A DNA stretch of 19,658 nt from JAWLGW01 sp964569055 (lineage in GTDB: Bacteria > Planctomycetota > J058), in contig CAZMSZ010000111.1 in assembly GCA_964569055.1 (NCBI GenBank), forward strand, positions 1-19,658, in the 5' to 3' direction. The notes under the pieces were generated by a model. The model did not search any database. It was not told the origin of the DNA and saw only the letters and a program-made list of their open reading frames with translations. Shown here one piece after another: positions 7,401-15,175 of the stretch (positions within the stretch are counted from its first letter, which is position 1; every line of letters starts with the position of its first letter). Made by a program: the position numbers and the translations under genes.

Positions 7401-8353
7401 AGGCGGTGATCGCGCGCTGGCCGGCGCTGGGCTTCCTGCGCGCCGACCTGCGGCCGGGCGCCGCCGCCACGCCCGCGGCGCCACCCTGGTGGTCGGCCGT
7501 GTTCCCCCCGCTCCGGGCGCCCCCGGCGGTGTCGCGCGAGCGCCGCGAGGAGGCGACCGCGCTCGCGCACCAGGCCGACCTCCTCGGGCGCAACGAGAAC
7601 GCGGACGCGGTCGTGCTGCTCGAGCAGGCGCTCGAGCGCGACCCCGACAGCCTGTACGCCTGGCGAGAGCTCGCCAACCGCCTCGCGAACGTCGAGGGGC
7701 TCACCGCGCGCGTCAGCCGCGCGCAGGCGGAGTACTGGGTGCGGCAGCCGAGCGTGCTGTTCCACGCCGTGATCCGCCTGCGCAGCCAGTGGCAGAAGAG
7801 CTGGCTGGGCGCCAACCTCGACCCGGTGGTGATCTGCAAGGAGCTGGCCGCCGACGACGCGCCCCGCGCGCGCGCGCCGTGGCTGCTGATGCACCTGCTC
7901 GGGCTGCTCTACCCCGAGGACGAGAAGCCGCGCTGGCCCCGGGCGCACCCTCAGGAGCTGGTCGTCGCGCTCGACCGCGCGCTGCGCCTCGACCCGCAGC
8001 TGTGGGTCCTGCTGCCCGCGCGGGCGCAGCTCCAGATGATGCTCGACGCGCCGCTCGAGGCCCAGCGCGACCTCGCCGCGGCCGACCTGCTGCGGGACCG
8101 CGACGAGCGCGAGCCCGACGGGACCCCGCTGCACCACTGGCCCGCCCTGTACCGCGCCTGGGTCCTCGCCCCGCGGTTCCCCGATGAGGCGGTGGCGGCG
8201 CTGGCCGAGATCGACGAGGTCGTGCTGACCGGCGGGAAGGACACCGGCGTGCGGTTGACCGAGTGGCACACGCACCACCCGCACCTCGAGCGCGTGCGGC
8301 GGCTGCCGGCCTGGCAGCGGTTCTGGCAAGAGAAGCTCAAGCCCATCAAGTGA
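4487..8353 (+). CDS. Membrane Ser/Thr protein kinase with N-terminal zinc ribbon and TPR-like tail
   Basis: The 1288-residue protein starts at an ATG with GGAG eight bases upstream, 15 bases after the anti-sigma-like gene. Residues 10-72 are helical, with a 'LGQLVAHEGWLAPADVLRL' segment typical of the front of planctomycete kinases. A zinc ribbon follows (C79-x2-C82 and C99-x2-C102). The Hanks-type kinase domain spans about 154-420: glycine loop 'ARGGMGAVY', Lys183, HRD with catalytic Asp274 in 'HRDLKPAN', DFG with Asp292, and 'GTPFYMAPE'. All key residues are present, so it should be active. A membrane helix spans 439-464. The remaining 800 residues are Ala/Arg/Leu-rich helices; clear TPR-like units lie near 1026-1068 and 1154-1203. 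The topology would put the kinase inside and the TPR solenoid outside. Co-transcription with the sigma and anti-sigma genes suggests it works in the same pathway, perhaps phosphorylating one of them. Confidence 0.88.
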   Translation: MVNEASEWRSEEDYYFARLAVALGLLDHAAMQRALALQQQALAAGQAPSLGQLVAHEGWLAPADVLRLKHELMRCYHPCPSCGAGRYAAPGPRPRSEPCLRCEAPVPVPAAGSSVSGSLAEQRQEALASGRWRREDPLGASAVGQAAPRLFADYLLEAEIARGGMGAVYRVRHARTGEAYALKVLLAGEKASETQVHRFKREARAQQELDHPNIVRIHEAGEWEGILYCVMDLVEGSDLGRAHAAMSLGERIDLLIAVARAIHHAHERGYVHRDLKPANVLIDREGRPRLTDFGLAKRVEGTTQLTQEGAILGTPFYMAPELATGRPEAVGPATDVFALGVILYELTTGQLPFVAESTFELYRQIVELAPEPFASHAVMEPLLEQVCFRALEKEPAQRYPSAAALADDLEAWRRGEVPAIARVGSAARVARQVQRHQRSLGVLAGLSALGLVVALALAVGFAAARRHLRRGQAEADARAALLALEHAREQAALLPHEQGARSLDEALEAGRALLGWEGLDSGRALREQVAATLVARATLALGPGALRGDGRDARAVLAWLEQAEALAGEARPAWRGEALVLQVRAAWRAGDEARAEAGLNALRAEAAGATPLLLLEAAAHRRAGRLDAADQALDQAFAKLAAKEPGPALDLAELHLERARVALARAGAAAAEEAAGEALAAAERRGGLEPADVLRAFAEALLLEGSPAALEAASEALLGALGADPGDVAAARALQEHLLDQGRPLAAARALEAAVRRRPGQDELELLLAEAQLHVGDERAPARVQALAPRLPAAALLAWELARARGVAPAQPLDAALAALSVASAEPRPDPVLLAQAAAVARARAEAGQLGLEAPAAQAALRALLADLPRDRPTAPFARRALRDLGWVALAAGEVALAGEAAQAALRGGPGDLDAWALLARASQAQAGAEPAVVAVAERLEGPLARGMLLLRAGAAAGRREAVRPLAGRLLEAVIARWPALGFLRADLRPGAAATPAAPPWWSAVFPPLRAPPAVSRERREEATALAHQADLLGRNENADAVVLLEQALERDPDSLYAWRELANRLANVEGLTARVSRAQAEYWVRQPSVLFHAVIRLRSQWQKSWLGANLDPVVICKELAADDAPRARAPWLLMHLLGLLYPEDEKPRWPRAHPQELVVALDRALRLDPQLWVLLPARAQLQMMLDAPLEAQRDLAAADLLRDRDEREPDGTPLHHWPALYRAWVLAPRFPDEAVAALAEIDEVVLTGGKDTGVRLTEWHTHHPHLERVRRLPAWQRFWQEKLKPIK

Positions 8354-8361
8354 CCCGGGTG

Positions 8362-8396
8362 GCTCACGAGGCGTGAGCGTCCTGCCGCGACGGCAG
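8362..8396 (+). terminator. Two tandem hairpins after the kinase-TPR gene
   Basis: Nine bases past the stop codon, GCTCACG (8362-8368) and CGTGAGC (8372-8378) form a perfect 7-bp stem with an AGG loop. Directly after it, CTGCCG (8382-8387) and CGGCAG (8391-8396) form a 6-bp stem with a CGA loop. No T-run follows. The position makes them the likely 3' end of the plus-strand sigma/kinase transcript. Confidence 0.5.
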
Positions 8397-8406
8397 CTCA
8401 GGATCG

Positions 8407-8536
8407 AGCGCAGAGAGCGCGAAGATCGCGGAGATCGGAGACGATGCCGAGGCAGATCGGCGTCGGCGAATCGAAGCGCGTCGCCCCGCGCTGGCTGACT
8501 TCAGCGCAGCTCTGCGGCCTCGGCGCTCTCTGCGCT
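8407..8536. repeat. Intergenic inverted-repeat element with 14-bp arms
   Basis: AGCGCAGAGAGCGC (8407-8420) is the exact reverse complement of GCGCTCTCTGCGCT (8523-8536), with 102 bases between. Weaker complementarity continues inward, so a long imperfect hairpin is possible. The arm sequence has the 'GCAGAG' look of short intergenic repeats seen in several bacterial phyla. The stretch 8354-8627 has no gene-like reading frame and is visibly less GC-rich than the flanks. Whether it is repeated elsewhere in the genome cannot be seen here. Confidence 0.5.
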
Positions 8537-8544
8537 GGGAATCG

Positions 8545-8576
8545 CTCGGTTTGGCCGAGTCGAGGGCGGTCCCTCG
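8545..8576 (-). terminator. Paired hairpins downstream of the M16 operon
   Basis: CTCGG (8545-8549) and CCGAG (8555-8559) form one stem. CGAGGG (8561-8566) and CCCTCG (8571-8576) form a second perfect 6-bp stem around CGGT. They lie 50-80 bases past the stop of the minus-strand M16 peptidase gene and could mark the end of that six-gene transcript. There is no T-run on either strand. Confidence 0.4.
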
Positions 8577-8627
8577 TGCAGGATTCAGGGTATAGGTGGG
8601 AGCACGAAGGACGCGGCCAGCTGGCGC

Positions 8628-9935
8628 TCAAAGCGGCAGCACCAGCGACACGGCGCGCTGCTCGGGGTCGAACAGCGGGCCGAGGTGCGCCTGCACGTCG
8701 GCCAGGGTGATCGACTCGAGCAGCTCGAGGTAGCGCAGGATGTCCCAGCCCTGGAGCGCGGCGTCGGCCTCGCCCGAGGCGACCGCCTCCAGCGCGTTGA
8801 AGCTGCGGATGTAGCGGCCCCAGGCCTTGTTGCGCAGGCGGAGGAAGTCCTGCTCGTCGAGCCCGTCGGCGGCGGCGCGCGCGACCTCGGCGTCGAGCGC
8901 CTCGACCAGGCGGTCGGGCTCGGGCGACTCGCCGCCGATCACGAGGTGCGCGAACCCGCCGCGGCCGAGGTCGATCGAGGCGCCGAACGTGTCGTCGATC
9001 AGGCCGGTCGCGCAGTGGGTCTCGAAGAACCGGCTGGAGCGGCCGAACAGGAGGTCGAGCAGGAACCCGACCTCGCGCTGGAAGCGGACCTGCGCCACGC
9101 CGGGGGCCACGGGCGCGAGCTTGGCCCCGACCAGCAGCCGCGGGAGCGAGACCGCCATGCGTCGCTCGGTCCGGCGGCCGCGCACCGAGCTGGGCTCCTG
9201 CGCGGCCACGCGGCGGATCGGGGCGCCTGGGGGCGGCGGACCCGCGTCGCCGTAGCGGCGGGCGGCGTTGGCCTCGGCCTGCGCGAACACCGCGGCCGGG
9301 TCGACGTCGCCCGAGACCACCAGCAGCATGTTGTCGGGGCGGTAGAACGCGCGGTGGCAGCGCTCGAGCAGCGCCTTGTCGATCTCCGCGATCGAGGCCA
9401 CGGTCCCCGGGATGTCGAGGCGGACCGGGTGCTCGTGGTAGAGCGCCTGCAGGAGCGCGAGGTGGCCCGCCGCCCCGGGCGAGTCCTCGTACATCCGGAT
9501 CTCCTGGGCGATGACCCGGCGCTCCTTCTCGATCTGCTCCTCGGTGAAGAACGGGCGCGCCACGAAGTCGAGCAACAGCTCGAGGCACTCCTCGAAGTGC
9601 TCCGCCGCGGTGAAGTGGTAGGCCGTCTCGGTGTAGCTGGTGTAGGCGTTGGCCGAGGCGCCGTAGCGGGCGAACTGGTCGAACACGTCGCCCGCCTCGT
9701 CCTCGAACAGCTTGTGCTCGAGGAAGTGGGCCACCCCCTCGGGGCAGCGGCTCGGGGCGTCCTCCCCCGGCGCGACGAACGCGGTGTCGATCGAGCCGTA
9801 GTCCGCGACCAGCACCGCGAACTTCTTCTGATACCCCGGCTTGGGGATCACGCGCACCGGCATGCCGTCGTCGAGGACCGCCTGGTGGATGTCCTCGTCG
9901 ACCCGCTCACCCCGCCGGACGGAGACCTCGCGCAC
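8628..9935 (-). CDS. M16 family zinc metallopeptidase, YmfH-like (active subunit)
   Basis: The 435-residue protein has the inverted zinc motif HxxEH as H70-F-L-E73-H74, followed by a probable third ligand Glu150 in 'EIRMYED', which is the spacing of the insulinase/pitrilysin family. 'GVAHFLEHKLFED', 'YGASANAYTSYTETAYHF' and 'FYRPDNMLLVVSGDVD' closely follow the YmfH group, named in databases for EF-P 5-aminopentanol modification in Bacillus. No signal peptide is visible, so it is probably cytoplasmic. The length fits one N-terminal and one C-terminal M16 half. The GTG start lies one base after the stop of the preceding gene and has only a weak ribosome site, so translation may be coupled. The same operon encodes a second M16 protein lacking HxxEH, so the two should form a heterodimer. 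The natural substrate is unknown. An EF-P link in this organism is not supported by the neighbours. Confidence 0.88.
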   Translation of the reverse strand: MREVSVRRGERVDEDIHQAVLDDGMPVRVIPKPGYQKKFAVLVADYGSIDTAFVAPGEDAPSRCPEGVAHFLEHKLFEDEAGDVFDQFARYGASANAYTSYTETAYHFTAAEHFEECLELLLDFVARPFFTEEQIEKERRVIAQEIRMYEDSPGAAGHLALLQALYHEHPVRLDIPGTVASIAEIDKALLERCHRAFYRPDNMLLVVSGDVDPAAVFAQAEANAARRYGDAGPPPPGAPIRRVAAQEPSSVRGRRTERRMAVSLPRLLVGAKLAPVAPGVAQVRFQREVGFLLDLLFGRSSRFFETHCATGLIDDTFGASIDLGRGGFAHLVIGGESPEPDRLVEALDAEVARAAADGLDEQDFLRLRNKAWGRYIRSFNALEAVASGEADAALQGWDILRYLELLESITLADVQAHLGPLFDPEQRAVSLVLPL

Positions 9936-9936
9936 G

Positions 9937-11061
9937 CTACGGCCGCTCGATCGAGACCAGCTCGGTGGTCGAGACCGAGCCCTCGGTCGTGGAGACCGTC
10001 TTGTAGGGCAACGGGAAGCTCGGGTCCTGCCAGCTCTCGAGCACGCCGACCTCCTCGCCGTCCTGGGTCGCCCGCGTCTTGCGGTAGGTGCAGGGGAACT
10101 CGCCGGCGGGGACGCTCACGGTCTCCTGCCGCTCCTCGAGCACCTCGTCCTCGCGGCCGGCCGCGGCGGGCAGCGGCTCCGGGTCGGAGGCGAAGCGCAG
10201 CGGCGTGGTCTCCCGCTGGCTGCCGGCCTCGGTGACCATCTCCACCGAGACGCCCTCGGCGTCGACCGCGACCACCGTGTAGATCGCGCGGGTCTCGACC
10301 CGCATGTCCGCCGGCTGGAGCCTGGTGATCGTGCGCTGCTCCAGCTTGGTGCCGACGGGGAGCTGGGCCCAGGGGTTCTCGGCGTCGCCGCCGCTGGCGG
10401 GCTCCTCGCCTTCGCCGCCGGCCTCGCCGCTCGTGCTCGCCACGGGCGCCGCCGTGGCGGGCGCCGCGGGCGGGGTGACGCTCGCCAGGAAGGCGTCCAT
10501 GGCGGCCTGGTCGAAGCCGTCGACCTTGCCGCGGAACACGATGGCGATCGTGCGGCCGAGCACCAGCGAGACCTGCCGGGCCTCGACCCCGACCTGACTC
10601 CCGACCTGCTCACGAGCCGGGACGTCCTGCCCGCCCACCTTCACGGTGACGTCGTGGCTGGAGTCGGCCAGGAACCGGCCGAGCTGCTCGTCGAGCAGCT
10701 TGATCGCCTGGTCGCGTGCCTGGGCGCTGCCGCCGCCGAGCCCGGCGGTGTCCACGACCGACACCGCGAGCGGGAGGTCGCCCGTCTTGGTCCCGGCGAC
10801 CGTGCCCTCGGGGGCGACCAGCGTCATCTTCAGGCCGATGTCCGCGCCGATCACGCCGACGTATCCGGTCGGCACGGCGGCGCCAGGCAGCGAGCTCTGC
10901 AGGTTCTCCTCGATCGCGGCGGGGTCCTTGAGGACGAACCGCTTCATGACCTGCGTGCCCACGACGATCATCGCGACCACGCCCAGCACGGCCAGCAGGA
11001 ACGCCACGCCGCAGCACTTGAGCAGCGTCGCCGCGGCCCCACCCCCCTGGTTCTCGCTCAC
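9937..11061 (-). CDS. Single-pass membrane protein of unknown function in the M16 operon
   Basis: I do not recognise a family. The 374-residue product has a cytoplasmic tail of about 12 residues, a membrane helix at about 13-38 ('GVAFLLAVLGVVAMIVVG'), and an outer region in two parts. Residues of about 50-185 contain mixed alpha/beta sequence with a 'GLGGGSAQARDQAI' stretch. A low-complexity Ala/Pro/Gly/Glu linker follows (about 187-222). The second part (about 225-374) has 'PVGTKLEQRTITRLQP' and 'VSVPAGEFPCTYRKTRA', a pattern like small beta-rich envelope domains. The GTG start has GGGGAGG four bases upstream. It sits between the inactive and the active M16 subunits, so it may anchor the complex or be its target. 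That is inferred from gene order only. Confidence 0.7.
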   Translation of the reverse strand: MSENQGGGAAATLLKCCGVAFLLAVLGVVAMIVVGTQVMKRFVLKDPAAIEENLQSSLPGAAVPTGYVGVIGADIGLKMTLVAPEGTVAGTKTGDLPLAVSVVDTAGLGGGSAQARDQAIKLLDEQLGRFLADSSHDVTVKVGGQDVPAREQVGSQVGVEARQVSLVLGRTIAIVFRGKVDGFDQAAMDAFLASVTPPAAPATAAPVASTSGEAGGEGEEPASGGDAENPWAQLPVGTKLEQRTITRLQPADMRVETRAIYTVVAVDAEGVSVEMVTEAGSQRETTPLRFASDPEPLPAAAGREDEVLEERQETVSVPAGEFPCTYRKTRATQDGEEVGVLESWQDPSFPLPYKTVSTTEGSVSTTELVSIERP

Positions 11062-11073
11062 CGCGCCTCCCCG

Positions 11074-11093
11074 CCGCGGCCCGTGGGCCGCGG
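11074..11093 (-). repeat. Perfect inverted repeat between the inactive M16 gene and the membrane gene
   Basis: CCGCGGCCC (11074-11082) and GGGCCGCGG (11085-11093) are perfect 9-base arms around GT. The repeat sits inside the 55-base gap, the only sizeable gap in the six-gene operon. As RNA it makes an 8-bp stem with a CGUG-like loop just before the ribosome binding site of the next gene. It could be an attenuator or processing site that lowers expression of the last two genes. Confidence 0.45.
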
Positions 11094-11116
11094 GCCGCGC
11101 ATTCTGCCACGCGCCC

Positions 11117-12424
11117 TCAGGCGGCGCCCGCCTCGGGCGAGAGGGCGTAGACCGTGTCGAGCACCAGCCCGCGGGCGGCCTCCTGCACCTGCTCGCGCGT
11201 GACGGCGGCCACCGCCGCGGCCGCCTGGTCGGGGGTGCAGGCCATGCCGCCCAGGCCGAGCACGTAGTCGAGGTTCATGAGGCGCTGCGGCCCGTCGAGC
11301 AGGCCGCGGAAGGCCTGCTGGAAGGCGAGCCGGGTGTTGCCGAGCTCCGCGTCGCCGATCTCGCCGCGCGCGATCGCCTCGACCTGCGCCAGGCAGGTGT
11401 CGCGGGCCCGCTCCAGCTCGTGGGCGTCGACGCCGGCGTAGATGAACACCAGCCCCTTGAACCGCTCCAGCGAGGAGGAGGCGTCGTAGCACAGCCCGGC
11501 CTTCTCGCGCACGTTGCGGAACAGCTTGGAGTGGGGGAACCCGCCCAGGACCCCGTTCATGACGACCAGCGGCCAGAAGCCCGGGTCGCCCAGCCGGGAC
11601 GCGGTCCGCAGGCCGATCACCAGCTTGGTCTGGTTGAGCCCGCCGATCGCCTCGCGCACCTCCCGCGGCGGGCGCGGGGGCGGGTGGGGGGTGGTCCCGC
11701 GCAGCGGCGCCGCGGCCTGGCGCGAGACCGCCAGCGCCTCGCGCACCAGCGCCTCGGCGCGGGCGGGGTCGACCGCGCCCGCCACGTACACGTCGAGCGG
11801 CGCCTCGGCCACCAGGCGGCGACGCCGCTCCTCGAGCACGCGCCCGTCGAGGCGCGGCAGGTCCTCGAGCGCCCCGTACTCGAACGCGCCGTACGGCTCG
11901 TCGGCGCACATGTGCCGCAGGCAGCGCTCGGCGGCGTAGGACTGCTTGTCGTTGATCAGGCCCTCGATCAGGCGGCGCATCTTCTCCTTCTCCTGCGCCA
12001 CCTCCTCGGCCCGCAGCCAGCCGGCCTCGTCGCGGGCGGGGTCGAGCAGCACGTCCGCCAGGAGCGAGATCCCCCGCGCGAGCAGCTGCGAGCCCGCCGG
12101 CAAGAACCGGTCGCCGAGCACCTCGAGCGAGAAGCTCAGCACGTGCTGCTCGCCGAGCTTGAGCACGTCCACCCCGAGCGCCGCCCCGAACATGGCCTCG
12201 AGGGTGCGGCTCAGCTCGCGCAGCGAGGGGAGCGCGCGGGTCCCGCGCCGCAGCACGAACGGGAGCGCCGCCACCTCGCTCGCCACGCCGCGCGCGAGGT
12301 CGGTCCGCACGAACAGCTTGACGGTCGCCGTCTTGAACTTGCGCGAGGGCGCCAGGCTGAGGCGCACGTCCCCGGGCAGCGCGAGGCGCTCGAACGCGCC
12401 GGTCCAGGCCTCCGGCGCGGTCAG
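11117..12424 (-). CDS. M16 peptidase homologue without zinc motif, YmfF-like; probable CTG start
   Basis: The N-terminal half 'KFKTATVKLFVR', 'LPFVLRRGTRALPSL' and 'MFGAALGVDVLKLGEQHVLSF' follows the YmfF group of M16 proteins. It has no HxxEH motif, so it is the inactive partner of the YmfH-like protease two genes downstream. The later part ('GGLNQTKLVIGLR', 'MNGVLGGFPHSKLFRNVREKAGLCY') is the substrate-binding M16 C-terminal half. The first GTG in frame is at 12367, but this would cut off the first beta strand ('FERLALPGDVRLSLAP') expected of the family. I start it at CTG 12424-12422, which overlaps the upstream TGA by four bases (CTGA) and has GGAGG six bases before it. This gives 435 residues. 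No other standard start lies between. Confidence 0.8.
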   Translation of the reverse strand: MTAPEAWTGAFERLALPGDVRLSLAPSRKFKTATVKLFVRTDLARGVASEVAALPFVLRRGTRALPSLRELSRTLEAMFGAALGVDVLKLGEQHVLSFSLEVLGDRFLPAGSQLLARGISLLADVLLDPARDEAGWLRAEEVAQEKEKMRRLIEGLINDKQSYAAERCLRHMCADEPYGAFEYGALEDLPRLDGRVLEERRRRLVAEAPLDVYVAGAVDPARAEALVREALAVSRQAAAPLRGTTPHPPPRPPREVREAIGGLNQTKLVIGLRTASRLGDPGFWPLVVMNGVLGGFPHSKLFRNVREKAGLCYDASSSLERFKGLVFIYAGVDAHELERARDTCLAQVEAIARGEIGDAELGNTRLAFQQAFRGLLDGPQRLMNLDYVLGLGGMACTPDQAAAAVAAVTREQVQEAARGLVLDTVYALSPEAGAA

Positions 12425-13377
12425 CCGCGGCCTCCGAAGCGGGTCTCCAGCCAGGCGCGCAGGGCGACCACGGTCGGGCTGGTCCCCGCGAACTCGGCGC
12501 TCGCGCGCCCGCCCACGTCGCGGATCCGCAGGCGCGCCCCCCCGCGGATCCCGGCGAGGTTGAAGGTGCGCACCAGGCCCGGCCGCTCGACGCCGGCCTC
12601 GACCTCGCGCCGGCGCACGTGCAGCACGCCGGTCCCGGCGCGGTGCGTCTCGTAGCGGTAGGACACGATCGCGTGGGCGCGCCGGACGCGGTCGCCGTGC
12701 GCCGCGATCTGGCGCGGCGGGCGCGGCTGCCCGCCGGCGGCCGGCAGCTCGCGCAGGAGCTGCAGCAGCATGTCGCCGACGCGCACGTCGTCGCCGGGCA
12801 GCGCCTCGAGGGTCATGCGCCCGCCGGCCTGGGGCCTGTAGACCGGCTCGTCGACCGAGCGGTCGAGCACGCGGCGCTCGATCCCGGCGTTCGCCATCTG
12901 CCGCTCGAGCGCGCGCCGGATCTCGGTCACGCGGGCGGGCTCGTGCCCCCAGATCCGCACCTGCCCCAGCGCCCAGCCGTCGTTGACCGCGCCCTGCGCC
13001 AGGCGCGACAGCGCGCCCAGCGGCTGGCGGGCGAGCTGGGTGAGGTTGAGCCGCACCCGCACGTCGCCGCCCACGCCGAGCAGCTCGATCACGCGGTGCG
13101 TGGCGCCCGCCTCCTGGATCTCGGTGGTCGCCGCCAGGACCGAGCTGCCCACCTGGTAGAAGTCCGAGGCGAAGTGGACCACGCCGCTCGGCCCCGGGAG
13201 CTGCTCGCGCACCGCCCCGAGCGGGCGGGGGATCCCGGCCACCACGTCGAAGGCGAGGTGGCGCATCAGCTCGTCGAGCGGGAGCTCGAAGCTGCGCGCG
13301 GCGAAGGAGAGGACCCGCGGCTCCTCGGCCAGGGTGATCTCCTGCTCGAACGGGTCGAGCATCAGGGTCGCTGTCAC
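12421..13377 (-). CDS. Conserved-looking protein of unknown function in the kinase/M16 operon
   Basis: I do not recognise a family. The GTG start at 13377 overlaps the preceding stop by four bases (GTGA) and has GGAGGGAG five bases upstream, giving 318 residues. There is no signal peptide and no membrane helix, so it should be cytoplasmic. The N-terminal 100 residues look mixed alpha/beta ('FELPLDELMRHLAFD', 'VVHFASDFYQVGSSVLAATTEI'). The middle is helical and basic, and the end ('TFNLAGIRGGARLRIRD', 'VVALRAWLETRFGGRG') is Arg-rich. The same frame stays open upstream of 13377 through the membrane-protein gene, but that part is a shadow. Position between the membrane protein and the M16 subunit suggests a shared pathway. 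Confidence 0.7.
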   Translation of the reverse strand: MTATLMLDPFEQEITLAEEPRVLSFAARSFELPLDELMRHLAFDVVAGIPRPLGAVREQLPGPSGVVHFASDFYQVGSSVLAATTEIQEAGATHRVIELLGVGGDVRVRLNLTQLARQPLGALSRLAQGAVNDGWALGQVRIWGHEPARVTEIRRALERQMANAGIERRVLDRSVDEPVYRPQAGGRMTLEALPGDDVRVGDMLLQLLRELPAAGGQPRPPRQIAAHGDRVRRAHAIVSYRYETHRAGTGVLHVRRREVEAGVERPGLVRTFNLAGIRGGARLRIRDVGGRASAEFAGTSPTVVALRAWLETRFGGRG

Positions 13378-14065
13378 CGCTTCTCCCTCCGGGCGAAGAA
13401 CGTCAAGTAGGCCGAGGTCGCCAGCATGGCGGCCGACGAGCTCACGAACAGCGCCAGCCCCCAGCCGGGCCGCAGCGCGATGTCGAGGGCGGGGCGCCCC
13501 GGCGGGACGGCGGAGTGGACCACCGCCGCGCCGCCCGAGCCCGTGTGCGCGACGCCGTCGCCGCGGATCGCCTCGCGCGCCGGCTCCAGCAGGCGCTGCA
13601 GCTCGACGACCTCGACCACCTCGCGCAGGGTCGACTGCGAGATCACGACGTCGTAGAGCACGAAGCCCGCCGTCGCCGCCAGCACCACGGTGGCGAGGAA
13701 GGTCGGGAGCTGGATGTCGTCGTCGGCCACCAGGTCGTAGGAGGCGAAGAAGAACCCGACCAGGCAGGCCAGGAGCGCCACCGTGTACGGCCGGATCGTC
13801 GCCTCCTCGACGTGGCGGCGCGGGATCCCCAGCGCGCGGCCCGGCCCGTCGTCCGGGGGCTCCTCGACCGTGACGGTGGCCCGGAACACGGCCCCGGTCA
13901 TGGGCTCGCCGAACGGGCGCCCGCCCACGAACACCTGCCACCAGGGGCCCTGCCACACGCCGAGCACGCACAGCGCCAGGAACAGGAGGTAGCCCCCCAG
14001 CGCCATTCGGCGGCGCAGCAGCGCGGCCCGCTCGGCCGGGGTCGGCCCCGCTCGCCGCTTGCGGC

Positions 14066-14069
<4 letters not shown>
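13374..14069 (-). CDS. Four-helix integral membrane protein of unknown function
   Basis: The 231-residue product has four likely membrane helices, near 22-40 ('LGGYLLFLALCVLGVW'), 92-113 ('TVALLACLVGFFFASYDLV'), 118-142 ('FLATVVLAATAGFVLYDVV') and 203-226 ('LALFVSSSAAMLATSAYLTFF'). A basic N-terminal tail and a basic C-terminal 'FFARREKR' would both face the cytoplasm by the positive-inside rule. Loops of about 50 residues (41-91) and 60 residues (143-202) lie between; an even number of helices puts the first outside and the second outside too. The ATG overlaps the kinase stop by four bases (ATGA) and GGAG lies three bases before it. Family not recognised. It may be a partner or target of the kinase encoded just before it. 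Confidence 0.75.
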
Positions 14070-15088
<1,019 letters not shown>

Positions 15089-15097
15089 GGCTGGGCT

Positions 15098-15119
15098 CCC
15101 TCGGGCGAAAGCCCTAGGG
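15098..15119 (-). promoter_or_regulatory. Leader hairpin covering the ribosome binding site of the kinase gene
   Basis: On the minus strand, CCCT then GGGC pair with GCCC then AGGG around a TTTC loop, with one A-G mismatch. The AGGG arm (15098-15101) is part of the GAGGGAG ribosome binding site (15102-15096), which ends seven bases before the ATG at 15088. The stem would hide this site. Translation of the kinase may therefore depend on opening the stem, but no ligand or regulator is indicated. Confidence 0.45.
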
Positions 15120-15175
15120 GGCATAGGTAATTCGAGGCGAAAGCAGGCGGGTGGGGCGGCTTCACGACGGTCCTC

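Noticed and set aside
3584..8329. Very long open frame antisense to the sigma, anti-sigma and kinase genes
   Set aside because: The sense strand encodes clear sigma and kinase domains with all motifs. The antisense frame is Arg/Gly/Leu-rich low-complexity sequence, as expected from high-GC codon bias.
8628..12424. Assignment of the M16 pair to EF-P modification
   Set aside because: The resemblance to YmfF/YmfH types is good, but no EF-P gene or modification enzyme is nearby, so the specific role is not claimed.
13378..13971. Upstream part of the frame of the 318-residue gene as a longer protein
   Set aside because: It is a shadow of the four-helix membrane-protein gene. A GTGA overlap and GGAGGGAG site mark the real start at 13377.
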